A DNA stretch of 64,000 bases from WVYX01 sp039586815 (GTDB lineage: Bacteria; Gemmatimonadota; Gemmatimonadetes; Gemmatimonadales; GWC2-71-9): the NCBI GenBank assembly GCA_039586815.1, contig JBDHJR010000022.1, positions 19,025-83,024 on the forward strand. Direction: 5' to 3'. A model generated the notes under the pieces. That model was not told where the DNA came from, did no database searches, and saw only the letters and a program-made list of their open reading frames with translations. The position numbers and the translations under genes are program-made. Shown one piece after another: positions 23,464 through 32,046 of the stretch. The number at the start of each line of letters is the position of its first letter. The stretch's first letter is position 1.

Positions 23464-24342
23464 TCAGAACCCCTGGTTGTTGCGCAGCGTCACGCGCGTG
23501 ATGACCGAGTCATGGACGTAGCCGATCCCGCCGCTCGGCAGGTGCGCCGTGCGAGGTGAGCGGCCGCGCACCACGAGTCCGACACTCGCGACCTCGACCA
23601 CCGACGTCGCGTTGGCCCCCGTGCTGTCGTAGTACGCGAACTGCAGTCCGTTGGCGGTGAGGGGACCGACCAGCTCCTGCATGTCGGACCAGGCGCCGCC
23701 GCGGTTGGCGGCGCGCCGACCGAGCCAATAATCCCCTCCCGCGTCCAGGTACAGCTGTATCTCTTCGGCCTGGAAGCCCCGTATGGGAGCGCCCGCGAAC
23801 ACCCCGCTGAGCGCTGAGTCGGCGCCTCCAGAGGCCGCCGTGATCGTCACGTTGAACACCGTTCCGGGCGATCCGTCGGGGCAGTTTCCCGGGCCGCTGG
23901 CCAGCAGACCTCCCACCAGCCAGTAGTCGTCACCGCGTAGCGACGGATCTCCGTCGTGGAACAGCAGTATCGAATCGAGCGTCGAGGTGGGCCGGCGCAC
24001 GCCGAACTGCAGCGAATCCCGCAGGATGAATCCCACTCCGCCCACTATCGCCTGCGGCACCGTGCACAGCACCCCGGTCCAGCGCATCCCCCGGATGCCG
24101 AGCTTGGTGGCACTGGCAGACTTGATGTCGCCGTCCGAGGCGTCGAGCTCGCGCAGCGCGTAGGTGAGGAACAGGGCCGCGGCTCGCGTGTTCTGCTGCA
24201 CGTGCAGCCGTTGCACCTGCGTGCCCGTGATGCGCTGGGTCGAGCCTATGGACTGGTAGATTGCGGCGCCGATCACGCCCATCATGACTACCACGATGAG
24301 CAGCTCCACCAGGGTGAAGCCGTCGGATCTCAGCGCACGCAT
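23464..24342 (-). CDS. PilW-like minor prepilin
   Basis: 292 residues with a type IV prepilin leader: SDG|FTLVELLIVVVMMGVIGAAIYQS, with the cleavage Gly and Glu+5 of FTLVE intact. The body is of PilW type, with GIRGMRW, several Gly/Asp-rich strands and a Cys pair. ATG 24342 was chosen because it immediately precedes the leader; the open frame further upstream has no prepilin character and overlaps pilV. It overlaps the pilV-like gene by 13 bases and ends one base before the pilX-like start. Confidence 0.88.
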   Translation of the reverse strand: MRALRSDGFTLVELLIVVVMMGVIGAAIYQSIGSTQRITGTQVQRLHVQQNTRAAALFLTYALRELDASDGDIKSASATKLGIRGMRWTGVLCTVPQAIVGGVGFILRDSLQFGVRRPTSTLDSILLFHDGDPSLRGDDYWLVGGLLASGPGNCPDGSPGTVFNVTITAASGGADSALSGVFAGAPIRGFQAEEIQLYLDAGGDYWLGRRAANRGGAWSDMQELVGPLTANGLQFAYYDSTGANATSVVEVASVGLVVRGRSPRTAHLPSGGIGYVHDSVITRVTLRNNQGF

Positions 24343-24692
24343 AGGATGGAGCTCTCGACGGTGTCGGTACGGGTCACTCCGCGCAGGGCCGGATACGTGA
24401 CGCGCACCTGGATGTGCCTCGCACTGCCTCCATGGGCCGTGAGTACGTCCCACTCGAGCTGGTAGGCGCCCCCCTTGGTGGCACTGCCGTTGCTGAGGGC
24501 GCCGCAGCTCACCCCGCGCATCGTCTCGAGTTGCTCTCGGGCGTAGAACGACGCCGTGGCGGCGCGGTCGCCTGCCGCCAGCAGCTGGATGACCAGCATG
24601 TTGGCTCCCAGCAGCGCCAGCATCCCCCACACGAATATCGTGACGGCCACGATCAGCTCGACGATGGTGAAGCCACTCTCGTTCTTCACCAT
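24330..24692 (-). CDS. PilV-like minor prepilin
   Basis: 120 residues. The leader MVKNESG|FTIVELIVAVTIFVWGMLALLG has the processing Gly and Glu+5, followed by a conserved helix with REQLETMRG, typical of type IV pilus modification protein PilV. It is shorter than classical PilV. It overlaps both neighbours (GspH-like by 7 bases, PilW-like by 13), so the four genes are almost certainly one transcript. Confidence 0.88.
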   Translation of the reverse strand: MVKNESGFTIVELIVAVTIFVWGMLALLGANMLVIQLLAAGDRAATASFYAREQLETMRGVSCGALSNGSATKGGAYQLEWDVLTAHGGSARHIQVRVTYPALRGVTRTDTVESSILCVR

Positions 24693-25129
24693 ACGGCCCG
24701 TCCCACTGGCGTGATGAGCAGGTCTCTCGCGTAGCCCGCCTTGGTGAACGTGAGGGAAATCGAGTTGGCTGCCAGAGCCACGCCCTGCGGCGTGAACAGC
24801 ACCGAATCGCCGTCGCTGGTAAACGTCACCCCGAAGTGGGTCTGGATGTCGTCGACGTTTCCGATGGTATCGAGGCCGGCGCCCTGAAGCGGGCAGGAGG
24901 TGATCCAGACGCGGTAGGCTGTGTCGTCGAGATGCAGCACGGCGGGGCAGCCACGAAATACGGCGGTGGCCCGCCCGCGCGCGAGGTGCGTGGTTACCTG
25001 GCGGCGCGCGGCGCGCACGTCTTCACGGAGCAGCCAATCCTTCATGCTAGGCATGGCGACTGCTAGCAGCACTCCGATGATGACGATCGCGATGACGGAT
25101 TCAACGAGGGTGAATCCAGAACGCGACAC
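24686..25129 (-). CDS. GspH/FimT-type pseudopilin
   Basis: 147 residues from GTG 25129, chosen because AAGGAGGG lies just before it and the leader follows directly: VSRSG|FTLVESVIAIVIIGVLLAVAMPSM. The downstream DVRAARRQVTTHLARGRATAVFRG helix and CPAVLHLD strand match FimT/GspH, which primes assembly at the pilus or pseudopilus tip. It is the first gene of the minor-pilin operon. The longer frame from 25222 adds 31 residues without prepilin features. Confidence 0.88.
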   Translation of the reverse strand: MSRSGFTLVESVIAIVIIGVLLAVAMPSMKDWLLREDVRAARRQVTTHLARGRATAVFRGCPAVLHLDDTAYRVWITSCPLQGAGLDTIGNVDDIQTHFGVTFTSDGDSVLFTPQGVALAANSISLTFTKAGYARDLLITPVGRAVW

Positions 25130-25324
25130 CCACCCTCCTTCGGCCGCGTCAGGGCCGCAGAGCGGAGACCCACTGCTCCGCGACACGGGAATCGCCTCGC
25201 CGTTACCGCGAGGGACCTCCAATTACCCCCCCTAATTGCCGTGTGGGACCGCTGTGGGATGTGTCGCGCGTCACAGTCCTACACCCCCCGAGTTTCGTAG
25301 ACACAGGGTAGACCGGAGTGTACC

Positions 25325-26230
25325 TTGGCAGACGCTGTGGCTACCTATACGCTGATAGTCTCCAACCCACCGCACGGTGAGGTTGATCCGGCCCGTGCCG
25401 CTCCCGGCCTGGGCCTCTCCCCGGCAGAGCTCAGAATGAAGGCCAACTATCCGGTGCCAGAGATATGGCTCGCCGCGGACGAGGAAGGCAAGATGCAGGA
25501 GACGGCCGAGGAGCTCTCGGCCGCCGGCCTGTCCGTGGCGGTAGTGCCGGGCGAACAGCTGGGCGCGCTCCCGCCGAGAGAGGAAGTGCAAGCGTTCGAG
25601 CTCGCCGACGCGGGACTCGTTGCCACGCTCGAGGACGCCCAGGTCACGGTCCCCTACGACGCCCTCCTCACCGCGGTGTATTGCACACCGCGCCAGGGGG
25701 CGGGGCTGGATGGATCAACGACGGGCGGGAGGAGCGGCCTCACCGAGGGCATGGCGCGACGCTCCAGCTCCGTGTTCATGACGCGCGACTCACTGGTGGG
25801 GTTCGGCGGGCTGGGCGGCCGCAGCAGCGCGGCGGGTGGGGGCGAGGCTGGGCCGGGCGAGTCGTCGTTCCTCGACGTCTACTTCACCGAGGGCAGCGCC
25901 GCGCGGCGCCTCACGGTGATGCAGGACAAGGTGGATTTCTCGGGCCTGGGTGAGATGGCGTTGCCCAACGACGCCACCAACATGGAGATGCTGGTGCAGG
26001 AGGTGGAGGACCGGTTCAAGAGCGGCTCGGTGGACCGGCGCCTGGTGAACATGCAGCCGCGTCAGCGGCCGATGGTGGGGACGCCCACGCCCGACCACCC
26101 CGAGCGCAAGGGATTCTCCTTCGCAACCGAGGCGCTGAACCGCCTGCTGGAGTCCATATCCCCCGACCTCAAGGGCCTGAACCAGTTCGAGCTTTCGTCC
26201 CGGCTCGCCTTCCTCACGCGGCGCGCCTAG
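25325..26230 (+). CDS. Unknown 301-residue protein
   Basis: Starts at TTG 25325 with GGAG upstream. The N-terminal domain (about 8-125) looks like alternating strands and helices: YTLIVSNPP, then LGLSPAELRMKANYPVPEIWLA, then ETAEELSAAGLSVAVVPG, then LVATLEDAQVTVPYDAL. A Gly/Ser-rich linker (about 150-185) follows, and then an alpha/beta C-terminal domain (FLDVYFTEG to the end). There is no signal peptide or membrane helix, so it is probably cytosolic. I recognise no family. It is divergent from the minor-pilin operon and its stop overlaps that of ispE by four bases. Confidence 0.8.
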   Translation: MADAVATYTLIVSNPPHGEVDPARAAPGLGLSPAELRMKANYPVPEIWLAADEEGKMQETAEELSAAGLSVAVVPGEQLGALPPREEVQAFELADAGLVATLEDAQVTVPYDALLTAVYCTPRQGAGLDGSTTGGRSGLTEGMARRSSSVFMTRDSLVGFGGLGGRSSAAGGGEAGPGESSFLDVYFTEGSAARRLTVMQDKVDFSGLGEMALPNDATNMEMLVQEVEDRFKSGSVDRRLVNMQPRQRPMVGTPTPDHPERKGFSFATEALNRLLESISPDLKGLNQFELSSRLAFLTRRA

Positions 26231-27114
26231 CCGTCCTCCGGACCCGGGGCTGGCCCGTCGCGGGTCCACGTCTCGATCAACTCCCTGTCCCGCGAGCCGA
26301 TCTGCAGCGCGGCCCCGTCGCGCTCGGCCTCGTTCTTGTAGACCGCGACCACCGCTGATCCCGAGCCGGAGAGGCGCACCAGCAGGGGGTGCGTGCCGGC
26401 GACCTGCTCGAAGATCGTCCTGAGCTCGGGCTCCTTGCCGAACACGGGCCCCTCGAAGTCGTTCCCCCCGAGGCGGCCGATGCCACCCCATGTTGCGAAC
26501 GCGTCACGCTCCAGCACCACCGGCCCGCGCCGCGGCTCCCGCGCCGTCGCGGCATCCAGCAGGTCGTAGGCTGCCTTGGTACTGATGCCGAAGCGCGGCA
26601 CGACCAGCAGGGCAGGCGCGGCCGGGGGCGCCTGCAGCCGGAACATCCGCTCACCCCGTCCCCAGGCGAGCGCCGTGGCAGCGCCGCCTGCGAAGAACGG
26701 CACGTCACTTCCCAACTGTGCCGCGAACTGCAGGATCTCGTGGCGCGGGACAGCGTCGTCGGCGAGGCGGTTGACTGCGTGGAGCGCCGCGGCTCCGTCA
26801 CTCGAGCCGCCGCCCAGCCCCGCCTGCACGGGAATCCGCTTCACCAGGTGCAGCCGCACGCCGAACTTCCGGCCGGTGGCCTCCAGCACCCTGGCCGCCG
26901 CGCGGTAGGCGAGATTCTCCTCCGCCGGACCGGTGTCGGCTCCCTCGGCGGTCAGCGTGACACCGCCCTCCGTCCGCTCCACCACTAGGTCGTCGTGCAG
27001 CTCGAGCAGCGTGAACATGGTCTCGAGCTGGTGGAAGCCCGACGCCTCGCGTGCCAGCACCCGGAGGAAGAGGTTCACCTTGGCGTGAGCCCGGATCACG
27101 ATGCGGTCAGTCAT
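26227..27114 (-). CDS. ispE: 4-diphosphocytidyl-2-C-methyl-D-erythritol kinase
   Basis: A 295-residue GHMP kinase. It phosphorylates CDP-methylerythritol in the non-mevalonate isoprenoid pathway. The N-terminus has AHAKVNLFLRV (substrate Lys and Asn), the GHMP glycine loop is VQAGLGGGSSDGAAAL, and the C-terminal motif is LVRLSGSGSAVVAVY. It overlaps the flippase-like gene upstream by 8 bases and converges with the unknown gene at 25325. Confidence 0.96.
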   Translation of the reverse strand: MTDRIVIRAHAKVNLFLRVLAREASGFHQLETMFTLLELHDDLVVERTEGGVTLTAEGADTGPAEENLAYRAAARVLEATGRKFGVRLHLVKRIPVQAGLGGGSSDGAAALHAVNRLADDAVPRHEILQFAAQLGSDVPFFAGGAATALAWGRGERMFRLQAPPAAPALLVVPRFGISTKAAYDLLDAATAREPRRGPVVLERDAFATWGGIGRLGGNDFEGPVFGKEPELRTIFEQVAGTHPLLVRLSGSGSAVVAVYKNEAERDGAALQIGSRDRELIETWTRDGPAPGPEDG

Positions 27115-28117
27115 CGCGGGCAGCCTCCTCGGTGTTCGGCGGACGCTGCCGCAGATCGACCAGGTGGAGGTGCGCCCGGGAGAGGGACCAGATGCCCAGC
27201 AGCGTGATCGGGATGAACGTGGCCAGGTGGTACCCCACCGCGTATGACACCGCGCGGCCGGCCTCCACTCCGTAGAGCGCCAGAGACACCCGGGTCACCG
27301 CCTCGAACGGGCCGAAGAAGCCCGGCGATGACGGGATGGCTACGCCGAACGCGATCAGGCACTGAAGCAGCAGCGCCGCGCTCCATGGCACATCGATGTC
27401 GAACGCCACCAGGCCCAAACCGAGTGAAGCCGCCGAGACCAGCCACAGCACGAACGACCAGGCGATGACCGTGGCGAACTGGCCGGGCCGCCGGAGAGCG
27501 TCGAGTCCGGAGAGCATCCCCTCGAGGATCTGCATCGCGCGGTCCGCCCAGCGCGCCGGAAGCACCAGATGGCTCAGGCGGCTCGCGAAGCGCAGGGCCG
27601 GCCGCGGCCAATGCACCAGCACGAGGGCAACCACCAGCAGCCCGCCGAACAGGATCCCGGCCCCGCGCGCCACCCCTCCCAGCGTCACGCTGCCCACCGC
27701 GGTGCCGGCCGCGAATCCGCCAGCCGAGATCGCCACCGTTAGCAGGGCCACCAGCGTGATCCCGTCCAGCACCCGCTCCACCGCGATGGATGCGAACGCA
27801 GTGGAGAACCGGACCGCCGTCAGGCGGTGCGCCGCGTACGCCCGCGCGAACTCGCCGGCGCGCGCCGGCAGCAGGTTGTTCGCCATGAACCCGATGGCCG
27901 TGGCGTGCCACAGGGGGGTGAAGGGGAGTGCCTCACCTTCGAGACGCAGCAGGTAGCGCCATCTTATGGTGCGGATCGGGAATTGGGCGGTCGCCAGCAC
28001 GATCGTGGCCACTAGAGGCAGGAGTCTGACCCCACGGAGCCGCTGCCATACCTCCGACAGGGAAACGTCGTGCAGCGCCCACCACAGGAGCAGGGCGGAC
28101 ACGCCGATCCCCACCAC
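27107..28117 (-). CDS. Flippase-like membrane protein (LPG synthase TM domain family)
   Basis: 336 residues with about eight transmembrane helices, belonging to the lysylphosphatidylglycerol synthase transmembrane region/UPF0104 family. The motifs RTIRWRYLLRLEG, NNLLPARAGEFARAYAAHR and PSSPGFFGPFEAVT are characteristic. Members are thought to move lipids or isoprenoid-linked intermediates. There is no aminoacyl transferase domain, so lysylation is not expected. The start is GTG 28117 or the adjacent GTG 28120; neither has a strong ribosome-binding site, and translation probably re-initiates after the upstream gene stop at 28146. It is coupled to ispE downstream. Confidence 0.9.
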   Translation of the reverse strand: MVGIGVSALLLWWALHDVSLSEVWQRLRGVRLLPLVATIVLATAQFPIRTIRWRYLLRLEGEALPFTPLWHATAIGFMANNLLPARAGEFARAYAAHRLTAVRFSTAFASIAVERVLDGITLVALLTVAISAGGFAAGTAVGSVTLGGVARGAGILFGGLLVVALVLVHWPRPALRFASRLSHLVLPARWADRAMQILEGMLSGLDALRRPGQFATVIAWSFVLWLVSAASLGLGLVAFDIDVPWSAALLLQCLIAFGVAIPSSPGFFGPFEAVTRVSLALYGVEAGRAVSYAVGYHLATFIPITLLGIWSLSRAHLHLVDLRQRPPNTEEAARDD

Positions 28118-28145
28118 GCCGGACCAGCGCAGGTGACGGGCCGGC

Positions 28146-29828
28146 TTATTGCTGCCTGACGCCGAGTTCGAAGAGATCGAAGGCTTCCTCTATGAGGTCG
28201 CGGATGTCGGCTTCGCCTGCCCCGTGACCGAGCGCCGCGCGAATCTCGGTGCGGATCTCGAGCGCGCGATCGACGGCCGATTGACCGCTGTAGCACAGGT
28301 CGGCGATCGACACGAGGACCTCGGCGGGGGCCGCGGTCGGTTCCGCCGCCGCGGCTGACGCGGGATCGCTCGGGGGTCCCGCCAGCAACTCGTCCAACGA
28401 GGGCGAGCCGAGGCCCAGGGCCTCCGCATACCGCTCGAATCGGGCCCAGCTCCCCGCGAGGTCGGCCGGCTCTTCTCCGGGGGGCGCTACCGCGGGGGCC
28501 ACCGGCTCGACGGACGGAGCGAGCGAGGGTGCGGGGGCCGCCGGCTCGGTGGTCGGAGCGGGCGACGCTGCGGGGGCCACCGGGCTCGGCGCCGGGGCCG
28601 CTGCGGGCGGCCCGCCCAGCGCAGCCGTGACCGCCGCCAGACGCTGCGCCGCCTGCTGCTCCGCGCCCGGACCGCTCTCGGCCAGAGCGGCCGCCGCTTC
28701 CCGCAGCTGGACCGCGAAGTCGGCTGTCCGCTGCACCGCCGCTCCGCTTGCCACCGCCTGGCGCGCAACGGTGGCGAACTGGGCGACCGCGTCCTGCAGC
28801 GGGTCGCCGCCCGCTCCGCCGAGGGCCCGGAACGTCGCGGCCAGTGCCTGTGCCCGCAGCTCGCGCTGCGCCGCCGAGCGCCCCCGCTCCAGCTCGTCGG
28901 CCGCAAGGCGGAGGTGCTCGCCGTGGGACACGAGCTCGAGCTGGCCCAACTGTCCCGGCCGCACGGCAGCCGTGCTCCGTTCCACCACGTGCGGGCCGTC
29001 GTCGTCGTGGTACAGCGACTCGATCGGCTGAAGGTCACTGTCCAGGTCGAGGAGGGCCCCGAGGCGCCGAGCGAAGTCGAGGGTTTCCTCCGCGTCGGCG
29101 TCGGCTTGCCCCTCGGTGGAGATCTCCCGCGAGGCCCGAGACAGGGCCTTGGCGGCGGCGTTGAACAGGAGCGCGGCATCCGGCACCGGCTCCTCGCGCC
29201 CGGTGATCCCGCCTACCGCGCGCTCGACTCCCTCCAGCAGATCGGCCATGGGCGGCAGCTCGGCAAGCATGGCCAGGCCACGCAGCGGCTGCATGACTGC
29301 CAATACCCGCTTCAGCGGGTCCCGCGCGGCCGCATCCTGCTGCAGCGACTTGGCGGTCTGGTCGAGCACGCTCGCCACGGAGGCGCCCTCGCGCCCGATG
29401 AACGCCCGCGTGCCGGTATCCAGCGCGTCGGCGCGGCGCGGCTCCCGCGGCGCGGCCGGCTGGCTCTCGGCCGGGTCCAGCTCCGACACCAGCGCCTGCA
29501 GCTTGGCGTCCTCGGTCTCCGACCAGGTGGGGACGGCACGCACCAGGACCTTGAACTCGTCCACTGCCTTGATGGCGAGCTGCTTGGTGCCCTCGTCCCA
29601 CTGGCGGCGATCCTCGTGCACGGCGCGCGCGAAGCTCTCGAAGGCGGAAGCGGCCGAGGCAATGGAAGTCTGCTTTGCCATCAATGCGGAGCCACGCAGC
29701 TGGCGTGCGAGGCCGACCAGCTCCGTGGTCCTGGGCGCGTCCGGCCCGGACACGAGCGCGTCGAGGCGCTCGAGGTACTCGCTCGCCTCCATCGCGAAGA
29801 ATTCGGAAAGACCCATCTGCTGGTTCAT
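28146..29828 (-). CDS. Degenerate HPt-domain protein with Ala/Pro-rich linker
   Basis: 560 residues. Residues 8-75 align with a histidine phosphotransfer helix bundle (FFAMEASEYLERLDAL, then LARQLRGSALM, then a second helix). The phosphorylatable His of the canonical AAHTLKGSA is Arg42 here, so it cannot act as a normal phosphotransferase at that site. The middle is helical and Ala-rich with possible repeated bundles (GLAMLAEL, VVERSTAAVRPGQ). A Pro/Ala low-complexity linker (about 405-470) and a small C-terminal helical domain follow. ATG 29828 was chosen over TTG 29837. It is the first gene ahead of the flippase-ispE pair. Confidence 0.75.
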   Translation of the reverse strand: MNQQMGLSEFFAMEASEYLERLDALVSGPDAPRTTELVGLARQLRGSALMAKQTSIASAASAFESFARAVHEDRRQWDEGTKQLAIKAVDEFKVLVRAVPTWSETEDAKLQALVSELDPAESQPAAPREPRRADALDTGTRAFIGREGASVASVLDQTAKSLQQDAAARDPLKRVLAVMQPLRGLAMLAELPPMADLLEGVERAVGGITGREEPVPDAALLFNAAAKALSRASREISTEGQADADAEETLDFARRLGALLDLDSDLQPIESLYHDDDGPHVVERSTAAVRPGQLGQLELVSHGEHLRLAADELERGRSAAQRELRAQALAATFRALGGAGGDPLQDAVAQFATVARQAVASGAAVQRTADFAVQLREAAAALAESGPGAEQQAAQRLAAVTAALGGPPAAAPAPSPVAPAASPAPTTEPAAPAPSLAPSVEPVAPAVAPPGEEPADLAGSWARFERYAEALGLGSPSLDELLAGPPSDPASAAAAEPTAAPAEVLVSIADLCYSGQSAVDRALEIRTEIRAALGHGAGEADIRDLIEEAFDLFELGVRQQ

Positions 29829-29860
29829 CGCCGCCAAGGTATGACTCCCCTAACCTGGGG

Positions 29861-30586
29861 TCAACGCGCCCCGTCGATCAGCGCACGCATCTCGCGCACT
29901 GCCTGCTCCATTCCCACCGTGATGCTGCGGCTCACGATCGTGTGGCCGATGTTGAGTTCCTCGATCTCCGGGATGGCTGCCACGGGCTGAACGTTGCGGG
30001 GTGTCAGTCCGTGTCCCGCGTGCACTGCGAGCCCTGCGGCGCGGGCGTGGCGGGACGCCGCGCGTAGCCTCTCGAGCGCTGCCTCCGACTCGCGGTAGGT
30101 GTTGGCGTACTCACCCGTGTGCAGCTCGATGGCCGGCACCCCGAGCTCTGCGGCCCGCTCGATGGTCGGCAGGTCGGGATCGATGAACAGGCTCACGCGA
30201 ATGCCTGCGCCGCCGAGCCGCTCGATCGCCTCCACCAGGCGCGGCTCCGCCCCCTGGTCCGGCGCGCCCAGGCTGAGCCCACCCTCGGTCGTGACCTCCT
30301 CGCGCCGCTCCGGCACCAGCGTCGCCTGGTGCGGCGCGAGCTCGGTGGCGAGCTGGAGTATCTCCTCGGCGGCCGCCAACTCGAGGTTGAGCACAGTCGT
30401 CACGCTGTCGGCAAGGCGCCGCACGTCGAGGTCCTGGATGTGGCGCCGGTCTTCACGCAGGTGCACCGTGATCCCGTCGGCGCCGGCGCGCTCGCACGCC
30501 GCTGCGGCCTCTACCGGGTCGGGTTCGTCGGTGCGCCGGGCCTGTCGTACCGTCGCTACGTGGTCGACGTTGATGTACAGCCGCAT
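29861..30586 (-). CDS. pdxJ: Pyridoxine 5'-phosphate synthase
   Basis: 241 residues, the usual length. It condenses 1-deoxyxylulose 5-phosphate with aminoacetone phosphate in vitamin B6 synthesis. The N-terminus LYINVDHVATVRQAR, the ADGITVHLREDRRHI strand, LVPERREEVTTEGGL and ELHTGEYA are typical PdxJ segments, and the C-terminus has HAGHGLTPRNV and ELNIGH. It is divergent from the lipoprotein gene at 30634. Confidence 0.97.
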   Translation of the reverse strand: MRLYINVDHVATVRQARRTDEPDPVEAAAACERAGADGITVHLREDRRHIQDLDVRRLADSVTTVLNLELAAAEEILQLATELAPHQATLVPERREEVTTEGGLSLGAPDQGAEPRLVEAIERLGGAGIRVSLFIDPDLPTIERAAELGVPAIELHTGEYANTYRESEAALERLRAASRHARAAGLAVHAGHGLTPRNVQPVAAIPEIEELNIGHTIVSRSITVGMEQAVREMRALIDGAR

Positions 30587-30633
30587 GCTCAGCTTGCCCC
30601 GCCTATCGGAAGCGTTTAGGTTCGACCGCGGTG

Positions 30634-31116
30634 ATGCGAAACACTGTTAGAAGTATAGCGCTGCTGGCGATTGTTCTCACTGCCCAGGCGTGCTCGTCGC
30701 ACTCGGCTGTCGAGGTACCCACGCCGGCGAGTCCCGAGGCCGCCGTGCAACAGTTCATGGTGGCAGTGGGCGACCGTGACATGCCCATCATGGGCGGCCT
30801 GTGGGGAACCTCCGAGCGCGGTCCCGCCTCGGCATGGATGAACCCAGAAGAGCTGGAACAGCGGCTCGCCGTGATGGGGGTGTACCTCGCACACGATGAG
30901 TTCGAGGTGCTGCCGCGGCCGTTCGAGCCTCTGCCGAACGCGCCTCAACGGCAGGTGCAGGTGCGGATCATCCGCGCCGGCTGTGGTTACACGGTGCCGT
31001 TCACGCTGGTCCCCTACGGGAGCGGCTGGATCATCGGGAGCATCGATATCGCGGCCGCGGGGAATCCCGCCCGCACGTGCGAGGGCGTTCCGGATGGGGG
31101 TACGGGAGGGGTCTGA
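30634..31116 (+). CDS. Predicted lipoprotein of unknown function
   Basis: 160 residues. A lipoprotein signal peptide ends LTAQAC (Cys near 20). The mature protein has an NTF2-like look: an EAAVQQFMVAVGDRDMPIMGGLWG helix, then a methionine-rich turn, strands with VQVRIIRAGCGYTVPF and a terminal WIIGSIDI strand. Such small cone folds often bind ligands; I cannot name one. ATG 30634 is preferred to the adjacent GTG 30631. It is divergent from pdxJ and converges with the epimerase gene. Confidence 0.8.
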   Translation: MRNTVRSIALLAIVLTAQACSSHSAVEVPTPASPEAAVQQFMVAVGDRDMPIMGGLWGTSERGPASAWMNPEELEQRLAVMGVYLAHDEFEVLPRPFEPLPNAPQRQVQVRIIRAGCGYTVPFTLVPYGSGWIIGSIDIAAAGNPARTCEGVPDGGTGGV

Positions 31117-31132
31117 AGGCGGGACGCTCTGC

Positions 31133-31531
31133 CTATTCGGTGAGCTCCAGCAGAATCCCCGCCGTGGCCTTCGGGTGCACGAACGCTATGCGGCGGCCGG
31201 CGGCTCCGGCCCTGGGCACGTCGTCCACCAGACGATAGCCCAGCTCGCGACAGCGCTCGAGCGCCCGCTCCAGATCGGGAACCCGATAGCAGACGTGGTG
31301 AATGCCGGGTCCCCGCTTGGCGATGAACTTGGCAATGGGGCTGTCGGGATCCTGGGGGGCCAGCAGCTCGACCTCGACGTCGCCGAACTCGAGGGAAACA
31401 ATTCGAGCCCCATCCGCTGTTTCCGGTTGGGACGGATCGAGACCGAGGACGTCGCGGTAGAATGCGGTGGCCTGGTCCAAGTCGGAAACCGCAACGCCGA
31501 TGTGGGCGACTCGAGCCTGCGATTGGGGCAC
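31133..31531 (-). CDS. mce: Methylmalonyl-CoA epimerase
   Basis: A 132-residue vicinal-oxygen-chelate enzyme that interconverts the (R) and (S) epimers of methylmalonyl-CoA in propionate metabolism. Metal ligands appear in VAHIGVAV, in GIHHVCYRV and in the final GILLELTE; DLERALERCRELGYRLV is typical. GTG 31531 was chosen because GGAGG lies just upstream; the longer frame from 31594 adds 21 unconserved residues. It is divergent from thioredoxin. Confidence 0.93.
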   Translation of the reverse strand: MPQSQARVAHIGVAVSDLDQATAFYRDVLGLDPSQPETADGARIVSLEFGDVEVELLAPQDPDSPIAKFIAKRGPGIHHVCYRVPDLERALERCRELGYRLVDDVPRAGAAGRRIAFVHPKATAGILLELTE

Positions 31532-31615
31532 GGATCCTCCGTATCGAGCGGGCTGCGCGGTGCGGCTGAAGGCGCCGGATACCGCGCCTAACATACATCA
31601 TTTTGGGAGCATGAC

Positions 31616-31948
31616 ATGGCAGTGACACACCCGATGGCTGTGACGGACCAGGACTTCGGACAAGAGATCGAGCAGCACGACGGGCTCTCCATGGTGGATT
31701 TCTGGGCCGCATGGTGCGGTCCATGCCAGATCGTGGCGCCTGTGGTCGAGCAGCTCGCGCAGGAGTATGAGGGGCGGCTCAAGGTGGCCAAGCTGGACGT
31801 GGATGCCAGCCAGCAGACGGCGATGCGCTTCAACGTCCGCTCGATCCCGAGCATTCTGTTCTTCAAGGGCGGCCAGCACGTGGATACGGTGGTGGGTGCG
31901 GTGCCCAAGACCTATCTTGTGGAGAAGATCGAGCAGCATCTGGACTAG
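31616..31948 (+). CDS. trxA: Thioredoxin
   Basis: A 110-residue classical thioredoxin with active site WCGPC in VDFWAAWCGPC, cis-Pro segment SIPSILFFKGG and the DVDASQQTAMRF strand. It is cytosolic (no signal) and carries a general dithiol reductant role. A GGGAG sequence precedes the ATG. It is followed by a strong terminator at 31974, so it is probably monocistronic. Confidence 0.97.
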   Translation: MAVTHPMAVTDQDFGQEIEQHDGLSMVDFWAAWCGPCQIVAPVVEQLAQEYEGRLKVAKLDVDASQQTAMRFNVRSIPSILFFKGGQHVDTVVGAVPKTYLVEKIEQHLD

Positions 31949-31973
31949 GTAGGACGCACGCAGGCGTCCCGCC

Positions 31974-32022
31974 GCACGGGCGGCGCGGGACTGCGAGTTC
32001 CGCGCCGCCCTCGTGCTTCTTA
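31974..32022 (+). terminator. Terminator after trxA
   Basis: A long hairpin with stem GCACG-GGCGGCGCGG paired to CCGCGCCGCC-CTCGTGC, followed by TTCTT. It separates trxA from the nine-gene run that starts at 32047. Confidence 0.85.
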
Positions 32023-32046
32023 AACGGACATCATCGACCGCCGACT

